Positions 36,146 through 45,841 of a stretch of 64,000 nucleotides of DNA are shown here, piece by piece. Source of the DNA: Motiliproteus sp. MSK22-1 (GTDB taxonomy: Bacteria > Pseudomonadota > Gammaproteobacteria > Pseudomonadales > Balneatricaceae). The DNA lies in the NCBI RefSeq assembly GCF_001968815.1, contig NZ_MIEQ01000061.1:1-64000 (forward strand). The letters are read 5' to 3'. The notes under the pieces were generated by a model that worked only from the letters and a program-made list of their open reading frames with translations, was not told the origin of the DNA and did no database searches. Position 1 is the first letter of the stretch; each line of letters begins with the position of its first letter. A program made the position numbers and the translations under genes.

Positions 36146-36976
36146 ATGAACCAGGATATACCCAAAAAATTATTGACGACAAACGACCCTCTCCCTTTTC
36201 GGGTCCTGAATGAAACCGGGACAACCCCCTTGTTGCTGGTTTGTGACCATGCCTCCAATCATGTACCCAAACACTTAAGCAATCTGGGCCTGGACGATCA
36301 AACTCTACAGGAGCATGTAGCCTGGGATATTGGCTCCGCCGACCTGGCGGCAATCATTACTCAACAGTTAAATTGCCGTGCTGTGCTGGCTAATTACTCC
36401 CGCCTGCTGATCGATGTTAATCGAAATCCGGCCGATAATGATCCCTCAATGATTCCTGAAATCAGTGACAGCTACATTATTCCCGCTAACCAGGATCTGA
36501 ATTCGCTACAGAAACAACAGCGAATAAGCGAAATTATGGAACCTTACCATCGGGCGATTGAGCAGCAGATGCAGGCTCTACAAAACTATTCACCGGCCCC
36601 CATGTTGTTTTCAATTCATACCTTTACACCGGCGATGAAAGGCTGCCGCAAACCAAGACCCTGGCATGCAGGAATACTATGGAATGCAGACCCCAGGATC
36701 GCCAAACCGCTGATGAAACACCTGCGCCAGCACGACCATTTGTTAATCGGTGACAATGAGCCCTATTCCGCTCGGGAAGTCGCCTACACTATTGATCGAC
36801 ATGGCCACGCTCACGGTTTTCCCAACTGTGCAATCGAAATACGCCAAGATCTGCTAAAAGATCATGCTGATTGCTTATGGTGGGGAGAGAAACTTGCGGA
36901 AGGCCTTAAAAAAGCTTTAGATTCTGAAGATATACACTGTGTTAAATACTTTGATCTGGTGGATGATCAGCTGTAA
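36146..36976 (+). CDS. N-formylglutamate amidohydrolase family protein
   Basis: A 276-residue zinc-type amidohydrolase of the FGase family. Recognisable blocks are LLVCDHASNHVPKHLSNLGL (near 33), HVAWDIGSADLA, NYSRLLIDVNRNP and FSIHTFTPAMKG. The characterised enzyme ends the histidine-degradation pathway, but there are no hut genes here. Its partner is instead a YbdK-type amidoligase 149 bp downstream. These families are known to co-occur in neighbourhoods proposed to make or cleave peptide-like amides. The true substrate is therefore open. Confidence 0.88.
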   Translation: MNQDIPKKLLTTNDPLPFRVLNETGTTPLLLVCDHASNHVPKHLSNLGLDDQTLQEHVAWDIGSADLAAIITQQLNCRAVLANYSRLLIDVNRNPADNDPSMIPEISDSYIIPANQDLNSLQKQQRISEIMEPYHRAIEQQMQALQNYSPAPMLFSIHTFTPAMKGCRKPRPWHAGILWNADPRIAKPLMKHLRQHDHLLIGDNEPYSAREVAYTIDRHGHAHGFPNCAIEIRQDLLKDHADCLWWGEKLAEGLKKALDSEDIHCVKYFDLVDDQL

Positions 36977-37074
36977 GCAGCCGATATCAAATAATGATTC
37001 AGGGGATCTGCAAATAAGTCCCGTTTATATTAATGCCAGAGACTATTTAGATCAGCAATAGGCAAATGGAATCG

Positions 37075-37101
37075 CAGTAATACAGTAATACAGTAATACA
37101 G
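37075..37101 (+). repeat. 8-bp tandem repeat before ybdK
   Basis: CAGTAATA is repeated three times (37075-37098), followed by a partial fourth unit. It ends 25 bp before the ybdK ATG, within its leader, so copy number could change spacing to the promoter. Confidence 0.85.
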
Positions 37102-37125
37102 ATATTTAGGACTGAGGTCATCGCG

Positions 37126-38259
37126 ATGGCAGATACATCCCCCGGATTTACCATTGGTATTGAAGAAGAATATCTACTGGTTGATTTAACCTCGCGTCAA
37201 TTAGCGGCTGATCCACCTGAAGCATTGTTTCAGCGCTGCTCAAAAATACTCCCTGATATGGTAACTCATGAGTTCTTGCGAGCACAGATTGAGGTAGGAA
37301 CCCCTGTCTGTGAGAGCCTTCAGGAAGCCCGTCAACAACTGTCGCACCTTCGCAGCAGTGTAGCCGAGGTAGCAGCGGGATTTGGATTGGGCTTAATCGC
37401 CGCTTCCAGTCACCCATTCGCACACTGGGCGAATCAGCAACATACTCGACTTGATCGATACGACTTACTTGCGGAAGATCTGCAGGGAGTCGTCCGTCGC
37501 TTACTAACCTGCGGAATGCATGTCCATGTCGGTATACCTGATGATGATCAGCGAATCGACCTGATGAACCAGGCCATCTACTTTCTTCCCCATCTCTTGG
37601 CTCTGAGCACCTCTTCACCCTTTTGGGGAGGAGATGACACGGGACTGAATTCTTATCGGTTATCAGTATTTAATGAGCTGCCCAGGACTGGCTTACCTGA
37701 TCGATTTAACAGTTTTGCGGAATATCAGCGGCATGTAGATGTTCTGGTTAAAACAGGTTTGATCAAGGATGCCTCGATGCTTTGGTGGGATATCCGCCCT
37801 TCCAACAATTTTCCTACACTAGAGATGCGTATTACTGATGTCTGCACAAGGCTTGATGACGCCATATCCATTGCCGCACTCTATGTTTCGACCATGAGGA
37901 TGCTTGCTAACCTGCGCCTTAACAACCAACGTTGGCGTCAATATGCCCCTATGCTGATCCATGAAAATCGCTGGCGTGCACAGCGATATGGTATCAGCGA
38001 AGGGCTTATCGATTTTGGCAGCCAGGAAAAAGCGGCTTTCAGCGAGCTTCTGGAGGAATGGCTTCAGCTCATAAATCAGGCCGCGCTGGAGCTGGGTTGC
38101 AGTAAAGAAGTGTCCCATGCACGCAAAATACTGACAACAGGCACGAGTGCCGATAAACAACGCGCGATCTATCAACAGGCAACAAATGCGGGCCATAGCC
38201 ATGAAGACGCATTGCAGAAGGTCGTAGACTGGCTGATTGATGAAACAATAAATGTATAA
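37126..38259 (+). CDS. ybdK: YbdK-type carboxylate-amine ligase
   Basis: A 377-residue GCS2-family enzyme with weak glutamate-cysteine ligase activity in E. coli. It starts with the family motif FTIGIEEEYLLVDLTSRQL. Other blocks are FLRAQIEVGTPVC, the CGMHVHVGI metal/substrate segment and WWDIRPSNNFPTLEMRITDVC. It probably works with the upstream N-formylglutamate amidohydrolase-like protein. Given the eukaryotic-type glutathione synthetase elsewhere in the window, a link to gamma-glutamyl peptides is conceivable but unproven. Confidence 0.92.
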   Translation: MADTSPGFTIGIEEEYLLVDLTSRQLAADPPEALFQRCSKILPDMVTHEFLRAQIEVGTPVCESLQEARQQLSHLRSSVAEVAAGFGLGLIAASSHPFAHWANQQHTRLDRYDLLAEDLQGVVRRLLTCGMHVHVGIPDDDQRIDLMNQAIYFLPHLLALSTSSPFWGGDDTGLNSYRLSVFNELPRTGLPDRFNSFAEYQRHVDVLVKTGLIKDASMLWWDIRPSNNFPTLEMRITDVCTRLDDAISIAALYVSTMRMLANLRLNNQRWRQYAPMLIHENRWRAQRYGISEGLIDFGSQEKAAFSELLEEWLQLINQAALELGCSKEVSHARKILTTGTSADKQRAIYQQATNAGHSHEDALQKVVDWLIDETINV

Positions 38260-38661
38260 GTCCGAATGGCTTATCTGCTGACACAATCAATCTCCTCACA
38301 GACACCTTCCGCATATACCCACACAGCCTGTATACCTATAAACATCATCACTATAAATACTTGGCAACACTAAGAAATCAATAACTTTCAAGCGATAAGC
38401 CATTTCCCGCGCTGGCCATGAGCAGATATAACTTCTGTGTTGAAATCAGCACTGTAAAAAGATTGTAAAACCAGTAAAACCAGTAACCATCGGCCACAGG
38501 GCGCTGTCCAACTGTAGAAAGCAGCTCTGTTTTCTTAAGTGACGGATTTACTTAAGAAATCGTCAACTACACTTAATACGGAACCCTTTCAAAGAGAGTG
38601 GTGATCAAAATATAGACCTCTTGAATTCAGCGTGATCAGACTGAGCGGAAGGTGAAAAAAT
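38260..38661. other. Leader region of the prkA operon
   Basis: 402 bp with no gene, AT-rich. It contains the perfect inverted repeat at 38531-38559 and a good ribosome binding site (GGAAGGTG) before prkA. Confidence 0.5.
38531..38559. promoter_or_regulatory. Perfect 10-bp-arm inverted repeat upstream of prkA
   Basis: TTTCTTAAGT (38531-38540) and ACTTAAGAAA (38550-38559) with a 9-nt spacer, about 100 bp before the prkA start. The symmetry and position fit a dimeric regulator's binding site. Confidence 0.6.
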
Positions 38662-40584
38662 ATGAGTATATTCAGCAATTATAAATCGAGATATTCAGCC
38701 ATAGAACAGGAAGAACTAAGCCTGCAGGAATATCTGGACCTGTGTAAAAAAGATCAATCGGTGTATGCCTCTGCAGCCGAGCGAATGCTCGACGCTATTG
38801 GTGAGCCAGAGTTTGTCGATACCGCCCGAGACCCGCGTCTAAGCAGGATATTTTCAAACAAGTTGATCAAGCGTTACCCTTCCTTCAGTGAATTCTATGG
38901 CATGGAGGAAGCTATTGAGCAAATCGTTTCCTATTTCAAACATGCTGCACAGGGATTAGAAGAAAAGAAACAGATTCTCTACTTACTGGGACCGGTAGGA
39001 GGAGGAAAGTCATCTCTGGCTGAACGACTTAAGTGGTTAATGGAACGCATCCCCTTCTATGCCATCAAAGGTTCGCCTATTAACGAGTCTCCTCTTTGCC
39101 TGTTTAATCCGGAGGAAGACGGCGACATTCTTAAAGAAGAGTACGGCATTCCCAAGCGTTATTTAAAAGGCATGATGTCCCCTTGGGCAGTAAAAAGGCT
39201 TCACGAATATAAAGGAGACCTGTCAAAGTTCCGTGTCGTAAAGCTCTACCCTTCGGTACTCGATCAAATCGCCGTATCAAAAACAGAACCAGGTGACGAA
39301 AACAACCAGGATATCTCCAGCTTAGTCGGTAAAGTAGATATTCGAATGCTGGAAGAATATGCCCAGCATGATCCAGATGCTTACAGCTTCTCAGGGGGAC
39401 TTTGTAAGGCCAACCAGGGCATCATGGAATTTGTGGAAATGTTCAAAGCTCCAATAAAAGTACTCCATCCATTACTGACAGCTACTCAGGAGGGTAACTA
39501 CAACAGCACCGAGGGAATGGGCTCAATCCCCTTCGAAGGAATTATTCTGGCCCACTCCAATGAATCGGAGTGGCAGACATTCAAGAACAATAAGACTAAC
39601 GAGGCTTTCATTGACCGGGTTTATATCGTCAAGGTTCCATACTGCTCTCGCGTTTCAGAAGAGATACATATCTATGAGAAATTGCTGGAGAACAGTTCAC
39701 TGAGTGAGGCACCTTGTGCACCAGACACCTTGAGGATGCTGGCTCAGTTCAGCATTCTGTCTCGTCTGATAGAGCCAGAGAACTCCAGTATCTATTCGAA
39801 GATGCGGGTGTACGATGGTGAAAACCTTAAAGATACCGACCCCAAGGCTAAATCACTTCAGGAATATGCAGATAATGCCGGTGTGAATGAAGGCATGGAT
39901 GGGCTATCGACTCGATTCGCCTTTAAAATCCTTTCCAAAGTATTCAACTTCGATCCCTCAGAAATTGCAGCCAACCCAGTACACCTGCTTTATGTACTGG
40001 AAAAAGAAGTTGAACAGCAGCAGTTCGCCCAAGAGGTACAGGAAAAATATATACGCTTTATCAAGGAATTCTTAGCACCGAAGTATATTGAATTCCTCGG
40101 TAAGGAAATCCAGACAGCCTATCTGGAATCTTACTCTGAGTATGGACAGAATATCTTCGATAGATATGTGACCTACGCTGACTTCTGGATTCAGGATCAG
40201 GAATATCGCGACCCTGAGACAGGAGACATATTGGATCGATCCGCCATTAACGAGGAATTAGAAAAGATAGAGAAACCAGCAGGAATCAGCAATCCAAAAG
40301 ATTTTCGCCATGAAATCGTTAACTTTGTCCTACGCGCTAGAGCCAGCAACAAAGGAAAAAATCCAGCTTGGTTAAGCTACGAAAAAATGAGAACCGTTAT
40401 CGAGAAGAAGATGTTCTCCAACACGGAAGATCTTCTGCCGGTTATTTCATTTAATGCCAAGGCCTCTTCAGAGGACCAAAGCAAGCATGCTGAGTTTGTT
40501 AAGCGGATGATCAAACGGGGATACACTGAGAAGCAGGTCAGACTGCTTTCTGAGTGGTATATCCGCGTTCGCAAATCCCAGTAG
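38662..40584 (+). CDS. prkA: PrkA/YeaG serine protein kinase
   Basis: A 640-residue AAA-plus-like kinase. The Walker A LLGPVGGGKSSLAERL lies at 108-123. SPWAVKRLHEY and LVGKVDIRMLEEYAQHDPDAYSFSGG are family blocks, and the C-terminal PrkA domain follows. In E. coli YeaG is induced by nitrogen starvation and stationary phase. It is the first gene of the prkA-yeaH-spoVR operon, with small gaps and GGAGG sites. Length is normal. Confidence 0.96.
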   Translation: MSIFSNYKSRYSAIEQEELSLQEYLDLCKKDQSVYASAAERMLDAIGEPEFVDTARDPRLSRIFSNKLIKRYPSFSEFYGMEEAIEQIVSYFKHAAQGLEEKKQILYLLGPVGGGKSSLAERLKWLMERIPFYAIKGSPINESPLCLFNPEEDGDILKEEYGIPKRYLKGMMSPWAVKRLHEYKGDLSKFRVVKLYPSVLDQIAVSKTEPGDENNQDISSLVGKVDIRMLEEYAQHDPDAYSFSGGLCKANQGIMEFVEMFKAPIKVLHPLLTATQEGNYNSTEGMGSIPFEGIILAHSNESEWQTFKNNKTNEAFIDRVYIVKVPYCSRVSEEIHIYEKLLENSSLSEAPCAPDTLRMLAQFSILSRLIEPENSSIYSKMRVYDGENLKDTDPKAKSLQEYADNAGVNEGMDGLSTRFAFKILSKVFNFDPSEIAANPVHLLYVLEKEVEQQQFAQEVQEKYIRFIKEFLAPKYIEFLGKEIQTAYLESYSEYGQNIFDRYVTYADFWIQDQEYRDPETGDILDRSAINEELEKIEKPAGISNPKDFRHEIVNFVLRARASNKGKNPAWLSYEKMRTVIEKKMFSNTEDLLPVISFNAKASSEDQSKHAEFVKRMIKRGYTEKQVRLLSEWYIRVRKSQ

Positions 40585-40632
40585 GGAGGCCGATGGTAGA
40601 GAAAGTGTCCCTATCAGTGGAGGAGGCTCGAA

Positions 40633-41910
40633 ATGAGCTACATTATTGATCGTCGCTTAAACGGAAAGAACAAGAGTTCCGTGAATCGGCAGCGCTTTCT
40701 AAAACGCTACCGAAAGCATATCAAGCAGTCAGTGACTGATGCGATTAAGTCTCGCAGCATCACTGATCTTGAGAGCGGTAGCGAAGTAACAATACCAAGC
40801 AAAGATATCTCTGAGCCCATCTTCCATCACGGCTCTGGTGGCGTTAATCATCGAGTTTTCCCGGGAAACAAGGAATTTGTTGTTGGAGATGAACTGCAAC
40901 GCCCCAGCGGTGGTGGAGCTGGCGGCGGCCAGGGGAAGGCAAGTGATTCAGGTGAAGGTGAAGACGAATTCAGCTTTCAGATCAATCGTGATGAATTTTT
41001 GGAATTCCTGTTCGAAAACCTGGAGCTGCCTCATATGGTGAAGAAGAAGCTTCAGGACAGCGGCGACTTCAAGTTTGTCCAGGCTGGTTTCAGTAATGAA
41101 GGAAACCCTGAAAGAATCAACATCGTCCGTTCACTTCGCAGTGCTCACGCTCGTCGCATTGCATTGTCCGGCGGAACCCGTCGGGAGATAAAGGCTTTAG
41201 AGAAAGAACAAAAAGCCCTGATGGAGAAACCTGAAAACGATAGAGATGATCAACGCCTTTCAGAGATCGAGCAGAGATTGGTCGTATTGCGGGCAAAGGT
41301 CAGTAAGCTACCCTTCCTGGATACATTCGACCTTAAATATAACAATCTGATCAAAACCCCGGTACCTAGCTCAAAAGCCGTTATGTTTTGTGTCATGGAT
41401 GTTTCCGGATCAATGACTCAAGCGATAAAGGACATGGCAAAACGCTTTTTCTTGTTGTTATACATGTTCTTACAAAGGGCCTATAAACAAATAGATGTTG
41501 TCTTCATTCGCCATCACACACAAGCGAAGGAAGTTGATGAGGAAGAGTTTTTTTACTCCAGAGAAACAGGAGGAACCATTGTTTCCAGTGCCATTGCACT
41601 GACATCTGACGTCATTGAAGAACGCTACCCACCAGCAGACTGGAATATTTATGTTGCTCAGGCTTCTGACGGTGATAACTGGGACGGGGATTCAGACAGT
41701 TGCCGAGAATTGCTGATGAAAAAAGTCTTACCCAAGGTTCAGTATTTTTCCTATGTGGAAATCACTACTGGTGAGCATCAGAATCTTTGGTTTGAGTATG
41801 AGAAGGTTCGAAATACCTACCCAGAAACTTTTGCAATGCAAAAAATTGAACGTAGTGGCGATATTTACCCGGTGTTTAGAGAGCTATTTTCCAAACGAGG
41901 GGACGATTAA
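40633..41910 (+). CDS. yeaH: YeaH/DUF444 family protein
   Basis: A 425-residue protein of the DUF444 family, almost always next to prkA. It starts [20 protein letters not shown], has a Gly-rich segment ([10 protein letters not shown], about 96-105), a basic helical middle and a von Willebrand A-like domain with a MIDAS-type DVSGSM motif near 256. GGAGG lies before the ATG. It probably acts in the same complex or pathway as the PrkA kinase; its molecular role is not established. Confidence 0.95.
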   Translation: MSYIIDRRLNGKNKSSVNRQRFLKRYRKHIKQSVTDAIKSRSITDLESGSEVTIPSKDISEPIFHHGSGGVNHRVFPGNKEFVVGDELQRPSGGGAGGGQGKASDSGEGEDEFSFQINRDEFLEFLFENLELPHMVKKKLQDSGDFKFVQAGFSNEGNPERINIVRSLRSAHARRIALSGGTRREIKALEKEQKALMEKPENDRDDQRLSEIEQRLVVLRAKVSKLPFLDTFDLKYNNLIKTPVPSSKAVMFCVMDVSGSMTQAIKDMAKRFFLLLYMFLQRAYKQIDVVFIRHHTQAKEVDEEEFFYSRETGGTIVSSAIALTSDVIEERYPPADWNIYVAQASDGDNWDGDSDSCRELLMKKVLPKVQYFSYVEITTGEHQNLWFEYEKVRNTYPETFAMQKIERSGDIYPVFRELFSKRGDD

Positions 41911-42043
41911 CAGCGTATCCTTTGACAAGACGTCACTTGCGAAGCCTTACTAACAACAATAAATATCATTGTTTTAGTCATGCTTATTACTGGTTGTGTC
42001 GGCTGATTTACCAGCCTCATTGGTTGAACTTAGGGGTACAACT

Positions 42044-43549
42044 ATGAAAAAAAAGCCCATATCGACAGGTTCTGAATGGACATTTGAGCTCCTTGAAGCC
42101 TACGATTCGGCAATTTCTCAGGAAGCAGAGCGCTTTGAACTTGATACCTATCCAAATCAAATCGAAGTAATCACTTCTGAACAGATGATGGACGCTTACG
42201 CATCCGTGGGTATGCCACTTAATTACAACCACTGGTCATTTGGTAAGCAATTCGTTCAAACTCAGCAAAATTACCAACGCGGTCGGATGGGGCTCGCTTA
42301 CGAAATTGTCATTAATTCTTCTCCCTGCATTTCTTATTTGATGGAGGAGAACACTATGACTATGCAGGCCTTGGTGATCGCACATGCCTGCTATGGACAC
42401 AACTCCTTTTTCAAAGGTAACTATCTATTCCGAACCTGGACCAACGCCACTGCTATTATTGACTATCTGGTTTTTGCCAAACACTATATTACCCGGTGCG
42501 AAGAACAATACGGAATAGAAGAAGTTGAGCAATTACTCGACTCCTGTCACGCCTTACAGAACTACGGTGTGAACCGCTACAAAAGACCCCAACCAATTTC
42601 TGCTGAAGAGGAAAAAAAGCGTCAGCAAGACCGAAGCGAAATACTTCAGCAACAGGTTAATCAACTCTGGGATACAATCCCCAAAAAAGACGAAGTGGAC
42701 GCGGATGGGAAGAGTAATGCACCGCGCTTTCCTCCTGAACCTGAGGAAAATATCCTCTACTTCCTGGAAAAAAATGCCCCTTTACTTGAGCCATGGCAAC
42801 GGGAAGTCATTCGTATTGCCCGCAAGACGGCCCAGTATTTTTATCCTCAAAAACAGACCCAGGTTATGAATGAAGGCTGGGCCTGTTTCTGGCACTACAC
42901 ATTGCTGCACAGCTTGTATGACAAGGGATTGGTCACCGACGGTTTTATGATGGAGTTTCTGCACTCTCACTCCAGCGTTGTCTACCAACCTCCCTTTGAC
43001 AGCCCTTACTTCAGTGGTATAAACCCCTATACTCTGGGCTACCACATGATGCAGGATCTACGTCGAATCTGTGAAGACCCGACTAACGAAGACAAAGAGT
43101 GGTTTTCAGACATCGCTGGCTCTAACTGGTTGGACACCATGCAGGAGGCAATGCGAAATTATAAGGATGAGAGTTTTATTCAGCAGTTTCTGTCACCACG
43201 CTTAATGAGAGAACTAAAACTGTTCAGCATCACCGACGATGAAAAGCAAAACAATCTGATCGTGTCCAATATCCATGATGAGGGCGGGTATCGACAGCTG
43301 AGAACGGACTTATCTGAACAATACAACCTGGGCTCCAGAGAGCCGAATATCCAGATATACAATGTTGATGTGAGAGGCGACAGGTCGTTGACGTTAAGAC
43401 ACTATCGCCACAATAATCGACCTTTAGCAGACAGTGCAGATGAACTGCTTAAGCACCTGCATAGACTCTGGGGATTCGATGTTCATTTGGAATCCGTACG
43501 TGGAGACGAAGTAGTCAAAACCTTCCATTGCCCTCAAAGAGAAAGCTAA
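42044..43549 (+). CDS. SpoVR family protein (YcgB)
   Basis: A 501-residue SpoVR/YcgB protein, third member of the conserved prkA-yeaH-spoVR set. Family blocks include HWSFGKQF, YEIVINSSPCISYLMEENTM, AHACYGHNSFFKGNYLF and MNEGWACFWHYTLLHSLYD. I start at ATG 42044, with AGGGG 8-12 bases upstream; the open frame extends 16 codons further. In Bacillus SpoVR affects spore cortex, but its role in Gram-negatives is unknown. A 12-bp hairpin follows. Confidence 0.95.
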   Translation: MKKKPISTGSEWTFELLEAYDSAISQEAERFELDTYPNQIEVITSEQMMDAYASVGMPLNYNHWSFGKQFVQTQQNYQRGRMGLAYEIVINSSPCISYLMEENTMTMQALVIAHACYGHNSFFKGNYLFRTWTNATAIIDYLVFAKHYITRCEEQYGIEEVEQLLDSCHALQNYGVNRYKRPQPISAEEEKKRQQDRSEILQQQVNQLWDTIPKKDEVDADGKSNAPRFPPEPEENILYFLEKNAPLLEPWQREVIRIARKTAQYFYPQKQTQVMNEGWACFWHYTLLHSLYDKGLVTDGFMMEFLHSHSSVVYQPPFDSPYFSGINPYTLGYHMMQDLRRICEDPTNEDKEWFSDIAGSNWLDTMQEAMRNYKDESFIQQFLSPRLMRELKLFSITDDEKQNNLIVSNIHDEGGYRQLRTDLSEQYNLGSREPNIQIYNVDVRGDRSLTLRHYRHNNRPLADSADELLKHLHRLWGFDVHLESVRGDEVVKTFHCPQRES

Positions 43550-43559
43550 TACCTCACAG

Positions 43560-43593
43560 CCACATTGCCGGAATGTCTTCCCCGGCAATGTGG
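43560..43593 (+). terminator. 12-bp hairpin after spoVR
   Basis: CCACATTGCCGG (43560-43571) pairs perfectly with 43582-43593 around a 10-nt loop, 10 bp after the stop codon. There is no U tract. Confidence 0.6.
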
Positions 43594-43662
43594 CCTGTAA
43601 TGCCCATCGTCAATAACGCTCACCCTCTACAACGCTTATACCCGGGAACAGCGGGACGATAC

Positions 43663-43947
43663 TTAATGGCCTTTAGCGACCGAATTAGGATCATCTTCGC
43701 CGACCATTTCGTCATGCACGGCTCCTGATTCCAGAGTAATAGGCAGCTCACCTAACTGTCTGAACTCACGCTTTGCTTCGACAAAGCTGTGAAAGATTAT
43801 TGGCAGACCTGTAACACGCGATTCAATGGTATAACCGATACCCTGAATAACGGCTTGAGCAGTATAAATATCACCTTCATTAGACAGAACGTTTATGGCT
43901 TCAACATGCCCTCGCAGGTTCTCAAGGGTCAGATCACTGTATTTCAT
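43663..43947 (-). CDS. DUF6482-type small protein
   Basis: A 94-residue protein. Two features match the DUF6482 pattern: an early VEAINVLSNEGDIYTAQAVI strand region and an HDEMVG motif near the C terminus, after HSFVEAKREFRQL. AGGAGG lies 6 bases before ATG. The function is unknown. It is convergent with spoVR and 165 bp upstream of the stop of the Lrp-type gene. Confidence 0.65.
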   Translation of the reverse strand: MKYSDLTLENLRGHVEAINVLSNEGDIYTAQAVIQGIGYTIESRVTGLPIIFHSFVEAKREFRQLGELPITLESGAVHDEMVGEDDPNSVAKGH

Positions 43948-44112
43948 CTCTACCTCCTGAACCTGAATTCACCACAGAATACAGCTAAAGCTGCAGATTC
44001 TTTTATGATGCGGGAGTTCCGGCTCAACGCTACTTGCCCTGTGTGGAACCCATTAGACAACAGTTCAGCCGAAGTTATCCTGAACAAAGCCGCCCCTGAT
44101 CAAAAAGTCTTT

Positions 44113-44571
44113 TTATAACTCGATTGCAGTCTCAAATTTCTCTCGTTTCAAAGAAATCAGCGTACGAAACTTTCGCATATTCGGTTCAGCATAAAGCACC
44201 CGTTGTACGAATGCCTCAAAAGCCTGTAAATCAGCAACAGACACCACCAACACAACATCAACCTCACCAGTCACCCGATAACACTGAGTTACTTCATTGG
44301 CCTGATGAACACTGCTGGCAAACCGTTCATATAGGTCCGGTCTATCCCGTTCGAGTTCAACCTCAACGATCATCGTCAACATCTGCCCGACCAACGCAGG
44401 CTCCAACAATAAAACATCAGCTCGAATCAGCTTCGAAGATCTCAGCCTCCGCACACGCTGCAGGCAGGCCGGAGGTGACAATCCCACTTGCTCAGCCAGA
44501 TGAGCATTGGTTATCCGGTTATCCCGTTGCAGCAGATTAAGAATATGGCGGTCAATACGGTCCAGTTCCAT
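44113..44571 (-). CDS. Lrp/AsnC family transcriptional regulator
   Basis: A 152-residue feast/famine regulator. The N-terminal HTH reads LDRIDRHILNLLQRDNRI and then AHLAEQVGLSPPACLQRVRR. A C-terminal RAM domain follows, with the YRVTGEVDVVLVVSV strand. I start at ATG 44571 (the family start MELDRIDRHIL) rather than the upstream TTG. It is divergent from the Gate-domain membrane gene across 188 bp, so it may control that gene in response to an amino acid. Confidence 0.93.
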   Translation of the reverse strand: MELDRIDRHILNLLQRDNRITNAHLAEQVGLSPPACLQRVRRLRSSKLIRADVLLLEPALVGQMLTMIVEVELERDRPDLYERFASSVHQANEVTQCYRVTGEVDVVLVVSVADLQAFEAFVQRVLYAEPNMRKFRTLISLKREKFETAIEL

Positions 44572-44759
44572 AATTTTCAATTCTTTTGTTTAAGCATGGT
44601 TTTAAGAAATATTAGTTTCTTTTTATAAAAAATAAAGAATCAAGACAATATAAACACGAAAGATAAAGAATACTCTGTCTATAAACTTACTCTACAATAG
44701 ACCTTCCAAAGACCAGGTCTTGGTTATGAATACAGAGTTTTGACGGTGAGTATCCATAG

Positions 44760-45749
44760 ATGAACGCCTTTTCCGTGCCGGTAGTGAAAGCATTCTTTCA
44801 AGAGTTATATTCTGAGATACACGATGTTTCCTATACATTATTCAAACTAATGATCCCTGTTATTCTGATTATCAAACTATTGGAAGAAATGGGGGGAATT
44901 GAATGGTTTGCCAGCTTGCTTGGACCACTGATGGCTATGGTTGGTCTGCCCGACAGTACTGCTCTCGTCTGGGCCACTACGATGGCAACCAACATCTATG
45001 CAGGTATGCTGGTGTTCTTTACCCAATCACATCAGGAAAGCCTCTCTGTCGCTCAGGTTACTGTTCTCGGAGGCTTGCTGTTAATGGCACATGGTTTACC
45101 AATCGAAGCACGCATTGCCCAGATTGCCGGAGTCAGAATGAGGGCAACGCTGCTATTACGAATAGGCGGAGGTCTGGTCTTTGCGTGGTTACTTAATCTG
45201 ATTTATAGCCAGGGAGGCTGGCTACAGCAACCCAATGAGCTGTTATGGCAACCAGAAATTGTTGAAGATACGTTTTTAGCCTGGACCGTTCATCAGATAA
45301 AAAGTTTGCTGGTGATCCAGCTGGTCATTATTGCTTTGCTCACTGGCCTCAAATTATTAAAACTGCTGGGCATTGAAAAATTGATGGCATGGCTATTACA
45401 ACCGTTGCTACGAATGTTGGGAATTGGTTCTGAGGCAACAACAATATCCATCGTTGGCGTCACTCTGGGACTGTCTTTCGGCGGAGGACTGTTGATCAAA
45501 GAAGCCAAAGCGGGACAGATATCCAAGAGAGACGTGTTTGCTGCCATGGCATTCCTCGGCCTTTGTCATAGCCTCATCGAAGACACGCTCTTGGTTATGT
45601 TGCTGGGAGCACATATTTCGGGAGTTCTTTGGATGAGACTGTTTTTTTCGTTACTGGTTGTTGCAGTGCTCACTCGCTGGATGGACAGCAAAAGCGAGCA
45701 GTTTCATCAACGCTACCTGATACGACCGTGCCAAAAAGCAGGAAACTGA
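44760..45749 (+). CDS. Nucleoside-recognition (Gate) domain membrane protein
   Basis: A 329-residue inner-membrane protein with two Gate-domain-like halves (about 20-130 and 180-300). Visible blocks are FKLMIPVILIIKLLEEMGG, TTMATNIYAGMLVFF and LSFGGGLLIKEAKAG, with LCHSLIEDTLLVMLLG. Relatives include spore-maturation and transporter-associated proteins. The substrate is unknown. The divergent Lrp-type gene suggests amino-acid control. A CopD-like gene follows after 92 bp. Confidence 0.8.
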   Translation: MNAFSVPVVKAFFQELYSEIHDVSYTLFKLMIPVILIIKLLEEMGGIEWFASLLGPLMAMVGLPDSTALVWATTMATNIYAGMLVFFTQSHQESLSVAQVTVLGGLLLMAHGLPIEARIAQIAGVRMRATLLLRIGGGLVFAWLLNLIYSQGGWLQQPNELLWQPEIVEDTFLAWTVHQIKSLLVIQLVIIALLTGLKLLKLLGIEKLMAWLLQPLLRMLGIGSEATTISIVGVTLGLSFGGGLLIKEAKAGQISKRDVFAAMAFLGLCHSLIEDTLLVMLLGAHISGVLWMRLFFSLLVVAVLTRWMDSKSEQFHQRYLIRPCQKAGN

Positions 45750-45841
45750 CGATTTATTCAAAAATTGATTTCAGGGTTAGCCCTGATTGCAAAAATCCGT
45801 TAATGTCGGCTCTTTAGAAATCTCCTGATTGAGAGAAGACA

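Noticed and set aside
36146-36976. Histidine-utilisation operon member
   Set aside because: No hutH, hutU, hutI or hutC gene lies nearby, so I keep only the family name.
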